The notes: a model not told the origin generated them from the sequence alone. A DNA stretch of 64,000 nt from Streptomyces sp. JJ66 (GCF_019303495.1 NZ_JAEVFI010000002.1:220440-284439); one strand, 5' to 3'; counted from the stretch's first letter, positions 8,777 through 18,555 are shown. Numbers and translations: made by a program.

Positions 8777-9808
8777 CTACCGGCGCGGCTGGGCGTCCAG
8801 GACCTGCTGCAGCGCCTCGAACTCCTCGACGCACTTGCCGGAGCCGAGCGCGACCGAGTCCAGCGGGTCCTCGGCGATGTGGATCGGCATGCCCGTCTCC
8901 TGCCGGAGCCGTTCGTCCAGGCCGCGCAGCAGGGCGCCGCCGCCGGTGAGCACGATGCCACGGTCCATCACGTCGCCGGACAGCTCGGGCGGGCATTTGT
9001 CGAGCGTGGTCTTGACCGCGTCAACGATGGAGTTGACCGGCTCCTCGATGGCCTTGCGCACCTCGGCGGCGGAGATGACGACCGTCTTGGGCAGCCCGCT
9101 CACCAGGTCCCGGCCCCGGATCTCGGTGTGCTCGTCCTGCTCAAGGTCGTAGGCGGAACCGATGGTGATCTTGATGGACTCGGCGGTGCGCTCACCCAGC
9201 AGGAGGCTGTACTCCTTCTTGACGTGCTGGATGATCGCGTTGTCCAGCTCGTCACCGGCGACCCGGATCGACTGGGCGGTGACGATGCCGCCCAGCGAGA
9301 TGACGGCGACCTCGGTGGTGCCGCCGCCGATGTCCACCACCATGTTTCCGGTGGCCTCGTGTACCGGGAGCCCGGAGCCGATCGCGGCGGCCATCGGCTC
9401 CTCGATGATGTGCACCTGCCGCGCACCGGCCTGCGTGGACGCCTCGATGACGGCGCGCCGCTCGACGCCGGTGATGCCCGAGGGGACGCAGATCACGACG
9501 CGGGGCCGGGCCAGGTAGCGGCGGCGGTGCACCTTCAGGATGAAGTAGCGCAGCATGCGCTCGGTGATCTCGAAGTCGGCGATCACGCCGTCCTTCAGCG
9601 GCCGCACGGCGACGATGTTGCCGGGCGTGCGCCCGATCATCTTCTTCGCCTCGGCGCCGACCGCCAGAATTCCGCCCGTGTTGGTGTTGATGGCGACGAC
9701 CGACGGCTCGTTGAGGACAATTCCCCGCCCTCTGACATACACCAGCGTATTCGCGGTCCCGAGGTCGATCGCCATGTCCCGGCCGATGAACGACATGTTG
9801 TTCGCCAT
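8777..9808 (-). CDS. mreB: Actin-like protein MreB
   Basis: Bacterial actin homologue, ATP-binding, needed in Streptomyces mainly for the spore wall. The first phosphate loop ([13 protein letters not shown]), the second ([13 protein letters not shown]) and the adenosine motif ([14 protein letters not shown]) are all present. I take ATG 9808 ([12 protein letters not shown]...), giving 343 residues. The frame is open further upstream, but that part is Arg/Pro-rich and does not resemble MreB. A second Met four codons later is possible. The 259 bp upstream to ndk should hold its promoter. I see no strong consensus there beyond a possible TACGAT -10 near 9910. Confidence 0.97.
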   Translation of the reverse strand: MANNMSFIGRDMAIDLGTANTLVYVRGRGIVLNEPSVVAINTNTGGILAVGAEAKKMIGRTPGNIVAVRPLKDGVIADFEITERMLRYFILKVHRRRYLARPRVVICVPSGITGVERRAVIEASTQAGARQVHIIEEPMAAAIGSGLPVHEATGNMVVDIGGGTTEVAVISLGGIVTAQSIRVAGDELDNAIIQHVKKEYSLLLGERTAESIKITIGSAYDLEQDEHTEIRGRDLVSGLPKTVVISAAEVRKAIEEPVNSIVDAVKTTLDKCPPELSGDVMDRGIVLTGGGALLRGLDERLRQETGMPIHIAEDPLDSVALGSGKCVEEFEALQQVLDAQPRR

Positions 9809-10067
9809 GAGGATACGTCTGGCCTTCCAGCAGGAGCGATGTGGAGCGGTGGTGCGGCAAGAGGGCAGGGAGCGATGCGGGTCGCGGAGAGAGCCTCCGG
9901 AAGCCCCCATCGTAGCCAGGTCCCCGCGCACGCGGGATGCGGGTTCCACCGCCATTGTGGTGGCAACCGGGACCCGCCCTGCCTCTGAGGACGACGCGTT
10001 CGGGTGAATCGTTCCCCTGGAGCGCGTCGAATATCCCCGGATTGACGTGACGCGGCGTCAGCAGGCG

Positions 10068-10481
10068 TCAGTAACGGTCGGGGAAGAAGATCTTCAGCTC
10101 CCGCTCGGCGGATTCGGCCGAATCCGAGGCGTGCATGAGGTTCTCCCGGACAATGGTCCCGAAATCCCCCCGGATGGAGCCGGGTGCGGCCTGGATCGGG
10201 TCAGTCGGCCCCGTGAGCGCGCGCACGCCCTCGATGACCCGCTCGCCCTCCACGACGAGGACGGCCGAGGGGCCGGAGGACATGAACTCCAGCAGCGGCG
10301 GGTAGAACGGCCGCCCCTGGTGCTCGGCGTAGTGTGTCTCCAGCGTCGCCCGGTCCAGGGTGCGCAGTTCCAGCGCCGTGATCGTCCAGCCGGCCTTCGC
10401 TTCGAGGCGGCCGATGATCTCGCCCATCAGGCCACGCCGGACCGCGTCGGGCTTGAGGAGGACGAGGGTGCGCTGGCTCAT
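10068..10481 (-). CDS. ndk: Nucleoside diphosphate kinase
   Basis: Transfers the gamma phosphate of ATP to nucleoside diphosphates through a phospho-histidine. The active-site histidine lies in ENLMHASDSAESA, followed by the ELKIFF stretch typical of the C-terminus. At 137 residues it has normal length, and it begins MSQRTLVLLKPDAVRRGL, the standard NDK start. It lies downstream of the DUF4233 gene by 144 bp, in the conserved actinobacterial order folC-DUF4233-ndk. Confidence 0.98.
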   Translation of the reverse strand: MSQRTLVLLKPDAVRRGLMGEIIGRLEAKAGWTITALELRTLDRATLETHYAEHQGRPFYPPLLEFMSSGPSAVLVVEGERVIEGVRALTGPTDPIQAAPGSIRGDFGTIVRENLMHASDSAESAERELKIFFPDRY

Positions 10482-10625
10482 GAATGCGGCTCCTTGCGGG
10501 TGGCGTCGGCTGACCCGCCCGAGGCTACCGCTCCCCCGCCGGGCGGCGGACGCCGCCCCGTTCCGGCGATACGGCGCGGGCAGCGCCCGCCCCGCACGAC
10601 CGGGGTGCCGTCCAGCGGGGACCGC

Positions 10626-10952
10626 TCAGGGCTGCGCGGCGGCGCGTCCGGCGTCGATCTTGCGGCCGTAGTGGACGGAGGTCCACCACAGCAGGGCGAA
10701 CACCGCGCCGAGGACGAACATCGTCGGCACGAGGAAGCCGCTGGCGATCAGCCCCGCCTGCACCACCCAGCCGAACGCGACCCCGCCGGGACGGCCGAGC
10801 AGGCCGCACGCCAGCAGGCACAGCGCCATGGCGGTGCCGAAGACGAGCCACACCGTGCCCGGGGAGTGGTCGGTCAGGCGCAGGGCCACCAGGCCCGCCA
10901 GGCCGACGACGAGGAACTCCCCGATCAGTGTGGAAGCGCACAGCGTCCGCAT
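10626..10952 (-). CDS. DUF4233 small membrane protein
   Basis: 108-residue integral membrane protein with about four hydrophobic helices (first at MRTLCASTLIGEFLVVGLAG) and a short basic C-terminus. Function unknown. It is invariably found between folC and ndk in actinobacteria, as in M. tuberculosis Rv2446c. Its ATG overlaps the folC stop as TGATG, so translation is coupled to folC. Confidence 0.9.
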   Translation of the reverse strand: MRTLCASTLIGEFLVVGLAGLVALRLTDHSPGTVWLVFGTAMALCLLACGLLGRPGGVAFGWVVQAGLIASGFLVPTMFVLGAVFALLWWTSVHYGRKIDAGRAAAQP

Positions 10953-12511
10953 CAGCGGTCCCTTCCCAGCAGCAGCCGGGCCTCACCGACCGTGATGACC
11001 GAGCCGGTCACCAGCACCCCGGCCCCCGCGTACTCGTGTTCCTCCTCGGCCAGGGTGATGGCTTCCTCCAGCGCGTCGTCCAGCCGGGGCTCGACCTGGA
11101 CGCGCTCCGCACCGAACACCTCGACGGCCAGCGCCGCCAGCGCGTCCACGTCCATCGCGCGCGGCGTGGAGTTGCGCGTGACGACGACCTCGGCCAGCAC
11201 CGGTTCCAGCGCCTCCAGCAGGCCGCGCACGTCCTTGTCGCCGCTGGGGCCGACGACGCCCACCAGCCGGCTGAAGCCGAACGCCTCCGAGACCGCCTCG
11301 GCGGTGGCCTGCGCCCCGGCCGGGTTGTGCGCGGCGTCCAGCAGCACCGAGGGGCTGGAGCGCACCAGCTCCAGGCGCCCGGGCGAGGTGACGGCCGCGA
11401 ACGCGGTGCGGATCGCGTCGGCGTCCAGCGTGCGGCCGGGTTCGGCGCCGACGCCGAAGAACGCCTCGACGGCCGCCAGGGCTACGGCGGCGTTGTGCGC
11501 CATGTGGGCGCCGTGCAGCGGCAGGAAGACATCGGCGTACTCGCCGCCCAGCCCGCGCAGCGTCAGCAGCTGGCCGCCGACGGCGACCTCGCGGCTGACG
11601 ACGCCGAACTCCAGCCCCTCGCGCGCGACGGTGGCGCCCACCTCAGCGGCGCGGCGCAGCAGCACCGAGGCGGCCTCGACCGGCTGCTGGGCCATGACGA
11701 CCGTCGCACCGGGCTTGATGACCCCGGACTTCTCCTGCGCGATCTCGGCCGGGGTGCCGCCCAGCCGGTCGGTGTGGTCCAGCGCGATGGGGGTGATCAC
11801 CGAGACGCCCGCGTCGATGACGTTGGTGGCGTCCCAGGTACCGCCCATGCCGACCTCGACGACGGCGACCTCCACCGGCGCGTCCGCGAACGCCGCGTAC
11901 GCCATGCCGGTGAGCGCCTCGAAGAACGACAGCCGGTGCTCCTGGGCCGCGTCGACCAGGTCGAAGAAGGGCTTGGTGTCCGCGTAGGCGCGGATGAAGG
12001 TCTCGGGGGACACCGGCAGCCCGTCCACGCTGATGCGCTCGGTCATCGACTGCACGTGCGGGCTGCTGTAGCGGCCGGTGCGCAGCTCGAAGCCGCGCAG
12101 CAGCGCGTCGATCATGCGCGCGGTGCTGGTCTTGCCGTTGGTGCCCGTGATGTGGAGGGACTGGTACGCCTTCTGCGGCTCGCCGAGCACGTCCATCAAC
12201 GCCCGGACGCGGGCGAGGGACGGGTCGAGGCGGGTCTCGGGCCAGCGGTCGAGCAGCGCCTGTTCGACCTCGCGCAGTGCCCGGTCCAGCTCCGGGTCGG
12301 CGGGGCGGGCGGGCACGTCCCGTGCGGCGTCGGCGGCCAGCGGACCGGCCTGGGTGCGCAGGGTGCGGCTGCCGGCCTCGATCACCGCCAGGTCCGCATC
12401 GCGCCGGGTCTCCTGGCCGACGATGGCGTCGAACTCCTCGCCCTCCTCCAGCGGATCGGCGCCATGGGGGTCGTCGGGCTCGGGGCCGGGGGTGCTGGGG
12501 GTGTCGCTCAC
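10952..12511 (-). CDS. folC: Folylpolyglutamate synthase / dihydrofolate synthase
   Basis: Mur-ligase-family enzyme that adds glutamate to dihydropteroate and to folates. The ATP loop is ITGTNGKTSTARMID, followed by the omega-loop region with SPHVQSMTERI and the central-domain DHTDRLGGT. I choose GTG 12511 (VSDTPSTPGPEP...), giving 519 residues. The open frame runs 31 codons further, but that stretch is Ala/Arg/Pro filler and would reach the divergent rpiB start. About 60 N-terminal acidic residues precede the conserved domain, as in other Streptomyces FolC. In related genomes valS lies directly upstream; here the upstream neighbour is rpiB in the opposite orientation, which marks an inversion breakpoint. 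Confidence 0.96.
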   Translation of the reverse strand: MSDTPSTPGPEPDDPHGADPLEEGEEFDAIVGQETRRDADLAVIEAGSRTLRTQAGPLAADAARDVPARPADPELDRALREVEQALLDRWPETRLDPSLARVRALMDVLGEPQKAYQSLHITGTNGKTSTARMIDALLRGFELRTGRYSSPHVQSMTERISVDGLPVSPETFIRAYADTKPFFDLVDAAQEHRLSFFEALTGMAYAAFADAPVEVAVVEVGMGGTWDATNVIDAGVSVITPIALDHTDRLGGTPAEIAQEKSGVIKPGATVVMAQQPVEAASVLLRRAAEVGATVAREGLEFGVVSREVAVGGQLLTLRGLGGEYADVFLPLHGAHMAHNAAVALAAVEAFFGVGAEPGRTLDADAIRTAFAAVTSPGRLELVRSSPSVLLDAAHNPAGAQATAEAVSEAFGFSRLVGVVGPSGDKDVRGLLEALEPVLAEVVVTRNSTPRAMDVDALAALAVEVFGAERVQVEPRLDDALEEAITLAEEEHEYAGAGVLVTGSVITVGEARLLLGRDR

Positions 12512-12602
12512 GTCCGCCAGTCTACGAAAGCCCGGGGCCGGGCCACTCGGGGGCGGCGCCCCGGCGGGGGCGGCGCCGCGCGCGCGTGCCACACTTTCGT
12601 CC

Positions 12603-13091
12603 ATGCGCGTCTACCTGGGCTCCGATCACGCGGGCTACGAACTGAAGAACCACCTGGTGGAGTGGCTGAAGGCCAACGGGCACGAGCCCGTGGACCGCGG
12701 CCCGCACCTGTACGACGCGGCCGACGACTACCCCCCGTTCTGCCTGCGCGCGGCCGAAGGCGTCGCCGGTGACCCGGACGCGCTGGGCATCGTGGTGGGC
12801 GGCTCCGGCAATGGCGAGCAGATCGCGGCCAACAAGGTGCGGGGCGTGCGCGCGGTACTGGCCTGGAGCGAGCAGACGGCCGCGCTGGGCCGGGAGCACA
12901 ACAACGCGAACGTCATCAGCATCGGCGCCCGGATGCACACCGCCGAGGAGGCCACCGCGTTCGTGGCGGCGTTCCTGAGCACGCCGTTCTCCGGTGACGC
13001 GCGCCACCAGCGCCGCATCGACCAGCTCAGCGGCTACGAGGAGACGGGGCAGCTGCCGCCCCTGCCCGAGGGCCACCCGCGGCAGGACTGA
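12603..13091 (+). CDS. rpiB: Ribose-5-phosphate isomerase B
   Basis: Interconverts ribose-5-phosphate and ribulose-5-phosphate in the pentose phosphate pathway. The phosphate-binding start GSDHAGYELK and the loop GGSGNGEQIAANK are present; the latter carries Glu in place of the cysteine found in E. coli RpiB, as in mycobacterial RpiB. Length 162. The intergenic space to the divergent folC start is only 91 bp. nei2 follows 41 bp downstream on the same strand, as in other actinobacteria. Confidence 0.96.
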   Translation: MRVYLGSDHAGYELKNHLVEWLKANGHEPVDRGPHLYDAADDYPPFCLRAAEGVAGDPDALGIVVGGSGNGEQIAANKVRGVRAVLAWSEQTAALGREHNNANVISIGARMHTAEEATAFVAAFLSTPFSGDARHQRRIDQLSGYEETGQLPPLPEGHPRQD

Positions 13092-13132
13092 CCCGGAGCC
13101 CACAGGACCGACCAAGAGCGACCCGCACGCCG

Positions 13133-13960
13133 ATGCCCGAGGGCCACACCATCCACCGGCTCGCCGCCGAGTACGCGGAGCGCTTCGCGGGCCGCCCGGT
13201 GCGCGCGAGCAGCCCACAGGGGACCTTCGCCGAGGGCGCCGCGCGGCTGGACGGCCACCCGATGACCAGCGCCGACGCTCTCGGCAAGCACCTCTTTTTG
13301 GGGTTCCAGGGGTTCGGCCCCGGCGTCGGCTGGGTGCACATCCACCTCGGCCTGTTCGGCAAGGTGTTCTTCGGCGCGGACGACGACCCCGGCGGCGCCC
13401 CCGCGCCGACGGTGCGGCTGCGGCTGGCCGGTGAGCGCGGCTACGCCGATCTGCGCGGACCCACGCGGTGCGCGCTGGTCACCGACGCGGACAAGGCCGC
13501 CGTCGCCGAGCGGCTCGGACCCGACCCGCTGCGGCCCGACGCCGACCCACAGCGGGCGTGGCGGCGGATAGCGCGCAGCCGCACCGCGATCGCCACGCTG
13601 CTGCTGGACCAGAAGATCGTCTCCGGCGTCGGCAACGTCTACCGCGCCGAGGTGCTGTTCCGGCACGGCATCGACCCCTACCTCCCCGGGCGCGAGCTGA
13701 CCCCGGCGCAGTGGCACGCGCTGTGGCAGGACCTGGTGGCGCTGATGCCACGGGGCGTGCGCTCCGGGCGCATCGACACCGTGCGGCCCGAGCACACCCC
13801 GGAGGCGATGGGCCGGGCCCCGCGCGTGGACGACCACGGGGGCGAGGTGTACGTCTACCGCCGAGCGGCGCTGCCGTGCCACGTGTGCGGCGCCCAGGTG
13901 CGGACCGCCGAGCTGGCGGGCCGCAACCTGTTCTGGTGCCCGGGCTGCCAGCAGGGCTGA
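13133..13960 (+). CDS. nei2: Fpg/Nei-family DNA glycosylase (Nei2 type)
   Basis: Bifunctional glycosylase/AP lyase for oxidised bases. The catalytic N-terminus is PEGHTIHR after the initiator Met, with the proline that acts as nucleophile and the following Glu. The helix-two-turn-helix lies near LLLDQKIVSGVGNVYRAEVLF, and a C-terminal zinc finger has C-x2-C (CHVCGAQ) and C-x2-C (FWCPGCQ). The 275 residues and the overall pattern match mycobacterial Nei2 (Rv2464c), which also lies beside rpiB. The substrate range is inferred from the family. Confidence 0.93.
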   Translation: MPEGHTIHRLAAEYAERFAGRPVRASSPQGTFAEGAARLDGHPMTSADALGKHLFLGFQGFGPGVGWVHIHLGLFGKVFFGADDDPGGAPAPTVRLRLAGERGYADLRGPTRCALVTDADKAAVAERLGPDPLRPDADPQRAWRRIARSRTAIATLLLDQKIVSGVGNVYRAEVLFRHGIDPYLPGRELTPAQWHALWQDLVALMPRGVRSGRIDTVRPEHTPEAMGRAPRVDDHGGEVYVYRRAALPCHVCGAQVRTAELAGRNLFWCPGCQQG

Positions 13961-14000
13961 CGGCCCCGGGACCGGCGAGGAGCGATCCGGACCCGGGCGG

Positions 14001-15233
14001 TCAGAACCCGTGCGGCAGCCAGGGCGCGCGCTCGGCGGTGAACGCGGCCGACGCGGCCTCCAGCGCACCGGCGCGCAGCTCGCGCACGCGGCCCGCGGCG
14101 GCCAGCGCGTGCAGCGGTTCGCCGCCGAGGTAGGCCGAGCCCAGCTCCCGTACCGACAGCGCCAGGTCGGCCGGGGCCCCGGTGCGCTCGCAGCGTGCGC
14201 CCGTGCCGTCCCCGGCGAGCCGCCACCGGCCGGTGTTCTGGGGGCAGAACGCGTCGGTGACGTCGAGCACCACGTCCACCTCACGGGCGTAGGTGCGCGC
14301 GGCGAGGGCGGCGCCGACATCCACCGGGCGCAGGTACAGCCCGTCGCGCAGGCGGCGGTCGCAGCGGCGCGGGTCGGAGACGAGGTACTGCCACGGGTCA
14401 TCCAGCGGGCGCGCGCCGGTGTGAATGCGCGAGGTGAGGTCGATGCCCGCGAGGAAGCGCCACAGCGCCCCGGCCGCGGGCGGGTCCAGCGCCTCCAGGT
14501 CGCGCAGGTTCACCGTGCCCTTGGGGCCCGCGTCGTCCCACCCGGGGGTGACGGAGTAGCGGGCGTAGCCGACGAGTTCGCCGTCCCGTTCGGCCAGCAC
14601 GCACAGCAGCGGTGAGGAGCCCTTGCGCTCGCTGACCGGGTCGGCGATGCCGTTCTCGGCCCACTCCTGGGAGCCGCGCTCGATCATGCCGGGGCGGGTG
14701 GGCACCAGGCGGGCGTACAGCTCCTCACACCGGGTCAGGGACTTCGCCGGGTCGGCATAGCGCACCGACACCTCGTCCGTGCCCGGCGGGGTGGTCAGGC
14801 GCACCCGGTCGGTGTCGAGGGTGGCGCGCAGCTCCTGGGTGGCGACGCCGTACCCGAACCGGCCGTAGATGGCGGGCTCGGACGCCGTCAGCACGGCCAG
14901 CGGCTCTCCGGCCGCCCGGACTTCGTCGAGCTGACGGCGCATCATCGACCGCAGCACACCACGGCGCCGGTGGGTGGCCGCGACGCTCACCAGGGTCAGT
15001 CCGCCAGCGGGCACGAGGGCGCCGCCCGGCACCGTCATGCGGAAGGAGAAGGTGGCCGCGGTACCGACGATCTCCGCGTCATCCACCGCGGCGATCCCGC
15101 GCCCGAACTCCACCAGGCTTCGCCACCTGGCCTCTTCCGCCGGCTCCTCGGGCACCCCGCCGAAGGCCCGGATGACCGTGCCGTACCAGGCGTCCCAGTC
15201 CTCGCGGCCAATCCCGCGCAGCTCCATCGTCAT
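14001..15233 (-). CDS. GNAT acetyltransferase of the Eis family
   Basis: 410-residue enzyme with two tandem GNAT folds followed by an SCP2-like sterol-carrier domain, the architecture of mycobacterial Eis. The acetyl-CoA loop is in VAATHRRRGVLRSMMRRQL (about 87-105). The second half includes GYARYSVTPGW and the SCP-like end with LADLALSVRELGSAYLGG-type sequence. Eis proteins acetylate amines such as aminoglycosides or protein lysines; the substrate here cannot be read from sequence. Convergent with nei2 (40-bp gap), divergent from the SpoIIE-type phosphatase. The first of two possible Met starts is used. Confidence 0.87.
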   Translation of the reverse strand: MTMELRGIGREDWDAWYGTVIRAFGGVPEEPAEEARWRSLVEFGRGIAAVDDAEIVGTAATFSFRMTVPGGALVPAGGLTLVSVAATHRRRGVLRSMMRRQLDEVRAAGEPLAVLTASEPAIYGRFGYGVATQELRATLDTDRVRLTTPPGTDEVSVRYADPAKSLTRCEELYARLVPTRPGMIERGSQEWAENGIADPVSERKGSSPLLCVLAERDGELVGYARYSVTPGWDDAGPKGTVNLRDLEALDPPAAGALWRFLAGIDLTSRIHTGARPLDDPWQYLVSDPRRCDRRLRDGLYLRPVDVGAALAARTYAREVDVVLDVTDAFCPQNTGRWRLAGDGTGARCERTGAPADLALSVRELGSAYLGGEPLHALAAAGRVRELRAGALEAASAAFTAERAPWLPHGF

Positions 15234-15346
15234 GCCCCATCCCTATCAAGCCGACCGGGCATCGGCATCCGCATTTCGAACGGGGACGCGACGGCCACCA
15301 GCGGGGAATCGACGCGGCCCTGACCGCCCGGATAAGGTCGCGCACC

Positions 15347-16501
15347 ATGGCAGGTCACACCGGTGCGGTCGGCGGATCGGCCCGGCTGGACCGTGGCCGC
15401 AAGGCGTGGCACCGGGCCCGGACGCGGCTGCGCCGGTCCGGCGTCGACTCCTTCCGTGGTCACGGCTCGGACTGGGCGGTCTTCGGCGTCCTGCTCACCG
15501 CCGTCGCACTGCTCGCCTGGGGCACGCTGGCGCAACCGCTGTGGGTGGCCCCGGAGACGCTGGTCCTGCCCGTCATCGCTGGCGGTCTGCTGCTGCGCCC
15601 GGTGCGGCTGCTGACGCTGTACACGGCCGCCGCGGTGGCGCTGGTGGTGGAGTCCTTCGCGCTCGGCCCCTACACCGGGGGCGCGGGCCGGGTCACGCCG
15701 GGCACCGTGCTGGTGGTGGCCACGGTCGGGCTGGCCGGACTGCTCATCGCCCAGTTCCGGATGCGGGTGGGCGTGCCGTGGACCCGGGGCGGCACCATGC
15801 TGTTCGACCTGCGCGAGCGGCTGCGGGTACAGAGCCAGCTGCCGAAGCTGCCGCGCGGCTGGCACCGGGAGATGTCGCTGCGCCCGGCGGGCGGGCAGTC
15901 CTTCTCCGGTGACTTCGTGGTCGCCGCGCGCACCGGCCCCGACCGACGCACGCTGGAGGTCGTACTCACCGACGTCTCCGGCAAGGGCATGGACGCCGCG
16001 TCCCGGGCGCTGCTGCTGTCCGGGGCGTTCAGCGGACTGCTGGGCTCGCTGCCCGCGCCCGCGTTCCTCCCGGGCGCCAACGCCTACCTGCTGCGGCAGG
16101 ACTGGCACGAGGGCTTCGCCACCTCCGTGCACCTGGTGCTGGACCTGGACACCGGCGACTTCGAGCTGATGTCCGCCGGTCACCTGCCAGCGGTGCAGCT
16201 GTGCTCGGGCAGCGGGAAGTGGCAGCGGCACGCCGCGGAGGGGCCGCTGCTGGGCGTACTCGACGGCGCCGAGTTCCACCCGGTGAAGGGGCGGCTGCGC
16301 CGGGGCGACGTGCTGATGCTGTTCACCGACGGGCTGGTGGAGTCCGCCGACCGGGAGCTGGACGCGGGCATCGACCGCCTCACCGGCACGGCCGACACCT
16401 ACGTCGCCACCGGCTTCCGCGGCGCGGCCTGGCACCTGATCGAACACGTGGCCCGCGACGTCAACGACGACCGGGCGCTGCTGATCCTCAGCCGGGACTG
16501 A
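15347..16501 (+). CDS. Membrane-bound SpoIIE/RsbU-type PP2C phosphatase
   Basis: 384 residues. The N-terminal third has about four hydrophobic helices (from WAVFGVLLTAVALLAWGTL). The C-terminal part is a SpoIIE-type PP2C domain: SGDFVVAAR, then VVLTDVSGKGMDAASRALLL with the metal-binding Asp and Gly, then HLPAVQL and LFTDGLVESADRELD. These phosphatases dephosphorylate anti-anti-sigma factors and so control alternative sigma factors; no partner anti-sigma gene lies nearby, so the target is unknown. The start at ATG 15347 is 113 bp from the divergent Eis-like gene. Confidence 0.9.
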   Translation: MAGHTGAVGGSARLDRGRKAWHRARTRLRRSGVDSFRGHGSDWAVFGVLLTAVALLAWGTLAQPLWVAPETLVLPVIAGGLLLRPVRLLTLYTAAAVALVVESFALGPYTGGAGRVTPGTVLVVATVGLAGLLIAQFRMRVGVPWTRGGTMLFDLRERLRVQSQLPKLPRGWHREMSLRPAGGQSFSGDFVVAARTGPDRRTLEVVLTDVSGKGMDAASRALLLSGAFSGLLGSLPAPAFLPGANAYLLRQDWHEGFATSVHLVLDLDTGDFELMSAGHLPAVQLCSGSGKWQRHAAEGPLLGVLDGAEFHPVKGRLRRGDVLMLFTDGLVESADRELDAGIDRLTGTADTYVATGFRGAAWHLIEHVARDVNDDRALLILSRD

Positions 16502-16598
16502 CCAGCGCGCGGCCGTTGCCCGGGGCTGGCCCACCTCGCGCCGTCGGCCGGGCCCGGTTTGCGCCTTTCCCCGGGCCGGGTGCCGTGGGCCCGGGGCG

Positions 16599-17789
16599 TC
16601 AGCGGGCTGCGAGCCGCCGCACAGCGGGAGCCTGCTCGCTCCGGCCGGAGTCGGTGGCGTCCAGACAGCGGAAGGCCCACTCCATCCGGGGCTCGACGAC
16701 GCAGCGGAAGACGCGGCGCACGGGCTGGGTGCACAGCGCCGTCATCATGGCCAGCGCGAGCACGGTGAAGACGGCGCGGCCGAGCGTGGAGTCCGCGCCG
16801 GGCAGGCTGTACCAGTCGTACTGCCGGGCCAGGTGGATGGGGTAGACGTGCAGCAGGTAAGCGAAGACCGTGCCCGCGCCGAGCGAGGTGAACCAGGTGG
16901 TGCGGCGCGGGGTGAGCGCCAGCAGGGCGGCCGTCATGGCGAGCGCGCAGCCGAAGGTGGCCAGCGTCATGACCGGGCCGACCCAGGCGGGGACGCCCAT
17001 CTCCGGCGCGGCGTCATGCCGCAGCAGCCAGGTGGAGTTCATGCGCGGCAGCGCCCAGTAGCCGAAGACCAGCGACGCGGCCAGGACGGGTACGGCGGCG
17101 ACGCGCATCGCGCGGTGCCGCAGCAGCTCGAAGTGTTCCGGGCGCAGCTGGAGGCCGAGGACGAAGAACGGCAGGAACTGCAGCACCCGCATCAGGTCCA
17201 TCGCACCGCCGATTCCGGGGGTGGCACTGGCCACCATGGCGATGACCAGAGCGACGGGCAGCGGCCAGCGCAGCGCCTTCCAGACCGGGGTGGTCAGCCG
17301 CCAGACGAACAGCGCGACGAGAAACCACAGCGCGTAGCTGGGCGTGAACATCGAGAACGCGCGGTCCGGGTTCTCGATCACCCGCATGAACAGGGTGAAC
17401 GCGATCTCGAACACCACGTAGGGCACGGCGACGCCGGTCACCAGGCGCCGGACCTGCGCCGGACGGCCCGCGAAACCGCGCGAGAGGTAGCCGGAGATCA
17501 CGATGAACGCCGGCATGTGGAAGGTGTACGTCGCCAGGTAGAGGGCGCCGGCCGTGTCACTGTCGGACACCATCGGCGCCCAGGCGTGTCCGAGGCCCAC
17601 CAGCAGGATCGTCAGGTACTTGGCGTTATCCAGGAACGGGTCACGCGGCTTGCCACGCCCGGCGTCCCGGCGAGCGGACCCGGACGCGGCGGAGGACGGC
17701 GCGGTGGACGGCGGTGCGGTGGGCGTTGCCGTCGGCGTCTCCTCACAGAGGGAAGGAGGGGCCGTCCGGCCGTTACCAGCGTGAGACAT
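16599..17789 (-). CDS. Membrane acyltransferase (OafA/NodX-type, Acyl_transf_3)
   Basis: A polytopic acyltransferase-3 family protein with about ten membrane helices, such as those that O-acetylate surface sugars. Its family signature is visible at FLDNAKYLTILLVGLGHAWAP, FHMPAFIVISGYLSRGF and YALWFLVALFVWRL. The ATG at 17789 (MSHAGNGR...) has GGAGA just before it, so I prefer it to an upstream in-frame Met. That leaves 396 residues, the first 50 being Pro/Thr/Ala-rich and cytoplasmic. It is convergent with the SpoIIE-type gene. A role in modifying an extracellular polymer is likely; the acceptor is unknown. Confidence 0.85.
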   Translation of the reverse strand: MSHAGNGRTAPPSLCEETPTATPTAPPSTAPSSAASGSARRDAGRGKPRDPFLDNAKYLTILLVGLGHAWAPMVSDSDTAGALYLATYTFHMPAFIVISGYLSRGFAGRPAQVRRLVTGVAVPYVVFEIAFTLFMRVIENPDRAFSMFTPSYALWFLVALFVWRLTTPVWKALRWPLPVALVIAMVASATPGIGGAMDLMRVLQFLPFFVLGLQLRPEHFELLRHRAMRVAAVPVLAASLVFGYWALPRMNSTWLLRHDAAPEMGVPAWVGPVMTLATFGCALAMTAALLALTPRRTTWFTSLGAGTVFAYLLHVYPIHLARQYDWYSLPGADSTLGRAVFTVLALAMMTALCTQPVRRVFRCVVEPRMEWAFRCLDATDSGRSEQAPAVRRLAAR

Positions 17790-18170
17790 TCTCCGCACCC
17801 TAAGCCGGAAGCGGGCGGACGCACATCCGTGTCCGCGCGTTGCCTCAGATCGGAAAAGTTCTTCACCTCGTGTCCGTAACGAGACCACACCGTGAGCCGA
17901 ACACCCCACTCACACCGGAATGCCGGAATCTGTCGCGGACGTCGATACCGGGACGAGCGGGTGGCGGAGAAGTGGAGGCTCCACGTCCGCCAAGGGGGAC
18001 CGTCGCACCGGAATGTGTTCCTCCGGCACGCCGACGCCGCGTCAGTGGTCTGCTGTCGTCACCCGGTTGGTGGCACGATGGTCGCGATGGAAGCCGCGGA
18101 GGGGATGGCGTCGTCAGGTAGCCGCCCTCAGGCCGGTGGCGAGCGTTCCGACCCGAAGGTGTGATCTGTT
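17790..18170. other. Intergenic region between acyltransferase and small membrane protein
   Basis: About 380 bp without a convincing gene. It holds a compact hairpin at 17964-17990 (outer GCGGA/TCCGC, inner GTGGAG/CTCCAC around a single G). It should carry divergent promoters, but no -35/-10 pair stands out. Confidence 0.4.
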
Positions 18171-18365
18171 GTGGCCATTTCGCTGTCAGTGGTGCTGTTG
18201 CTCGCGATCGTCCTGGTCGTCATGATCCGTGGCGGTTCCCTCAAAGCGGGTCCCGCGCTCGTCGCCGCGCTGTTCGGATTCTTCCTCGCCTCCAGCGGCA
18301 TGGCCCCGACGATTCAGAACTTCCTGGACTCCATCGCCGCGTCCCTCAACTCCATCAACCTCTGA
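18171..18365 (+). CDS. Small conserved membrane protein, 64 aa
   Basis: Starts at GTG 18171 (VAISLSVVLLLAIVLVVMIRG). It has two hydrophobic segments (about 4-20 and 28-44) and a short amphipathic end ...IQNFLDSIAASLNSINL. I recognise it as the kind of small protein found near tig in streptomycetes but know no function. It could insert as a hairpin in the membrane. The surrounding DNA on the other strand shows no competing gene. It ends 117 bp before the tRNA-Gly 3' end. Confidence 0.7.
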   Translation: MAISLSVVLLLAIVLVVMIRGGSLKAGPALVAALFGFFLASSGMAPTIQNFLDSIAASLNSINL

Positions 18366-18481
18366 ACGGCCACCGGCGGCGGAAGTGACCCGTCGCGAGG
18401 GACCGGCCGCCACGGGAGCAAGGGGCGGCAAACGACTCCGGCCAGGCGGCGAGAGAACTCGCTGGCCTGGCCGGGGAAACC

Positions 18482-18555
18482 TGGAGCGGGCGACGGGAAT
18501 CGAACCCGCGTAGCCAGTTTGGAAGACTGGGGCTCTACCATTGAGCTACGCCCGC
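18482..18555 (-). tRNA. tRNA-Gly(UCC)
   Basis: Cloverleaf read on the minus strand: acceptor stem GCGGGCG/CGCCCGC, D-arm TAGCTCAATGGTAGAGC, anticodon stem CCAGT/ACTGG around CT-TCC-AA, T-arm GCGGGTTCGATTCCCGT, and an encoded CCA end. 74 nt. Anticodon TCC reads GGA/GGG glycine codons. Confidence 0.97.

Noticed and set aside
16905..17328. Short open frames opposite the acyltransferase
   Set aside because: They lack ribosome sites and have Arg/Ala/Pro-rich shadow composition.
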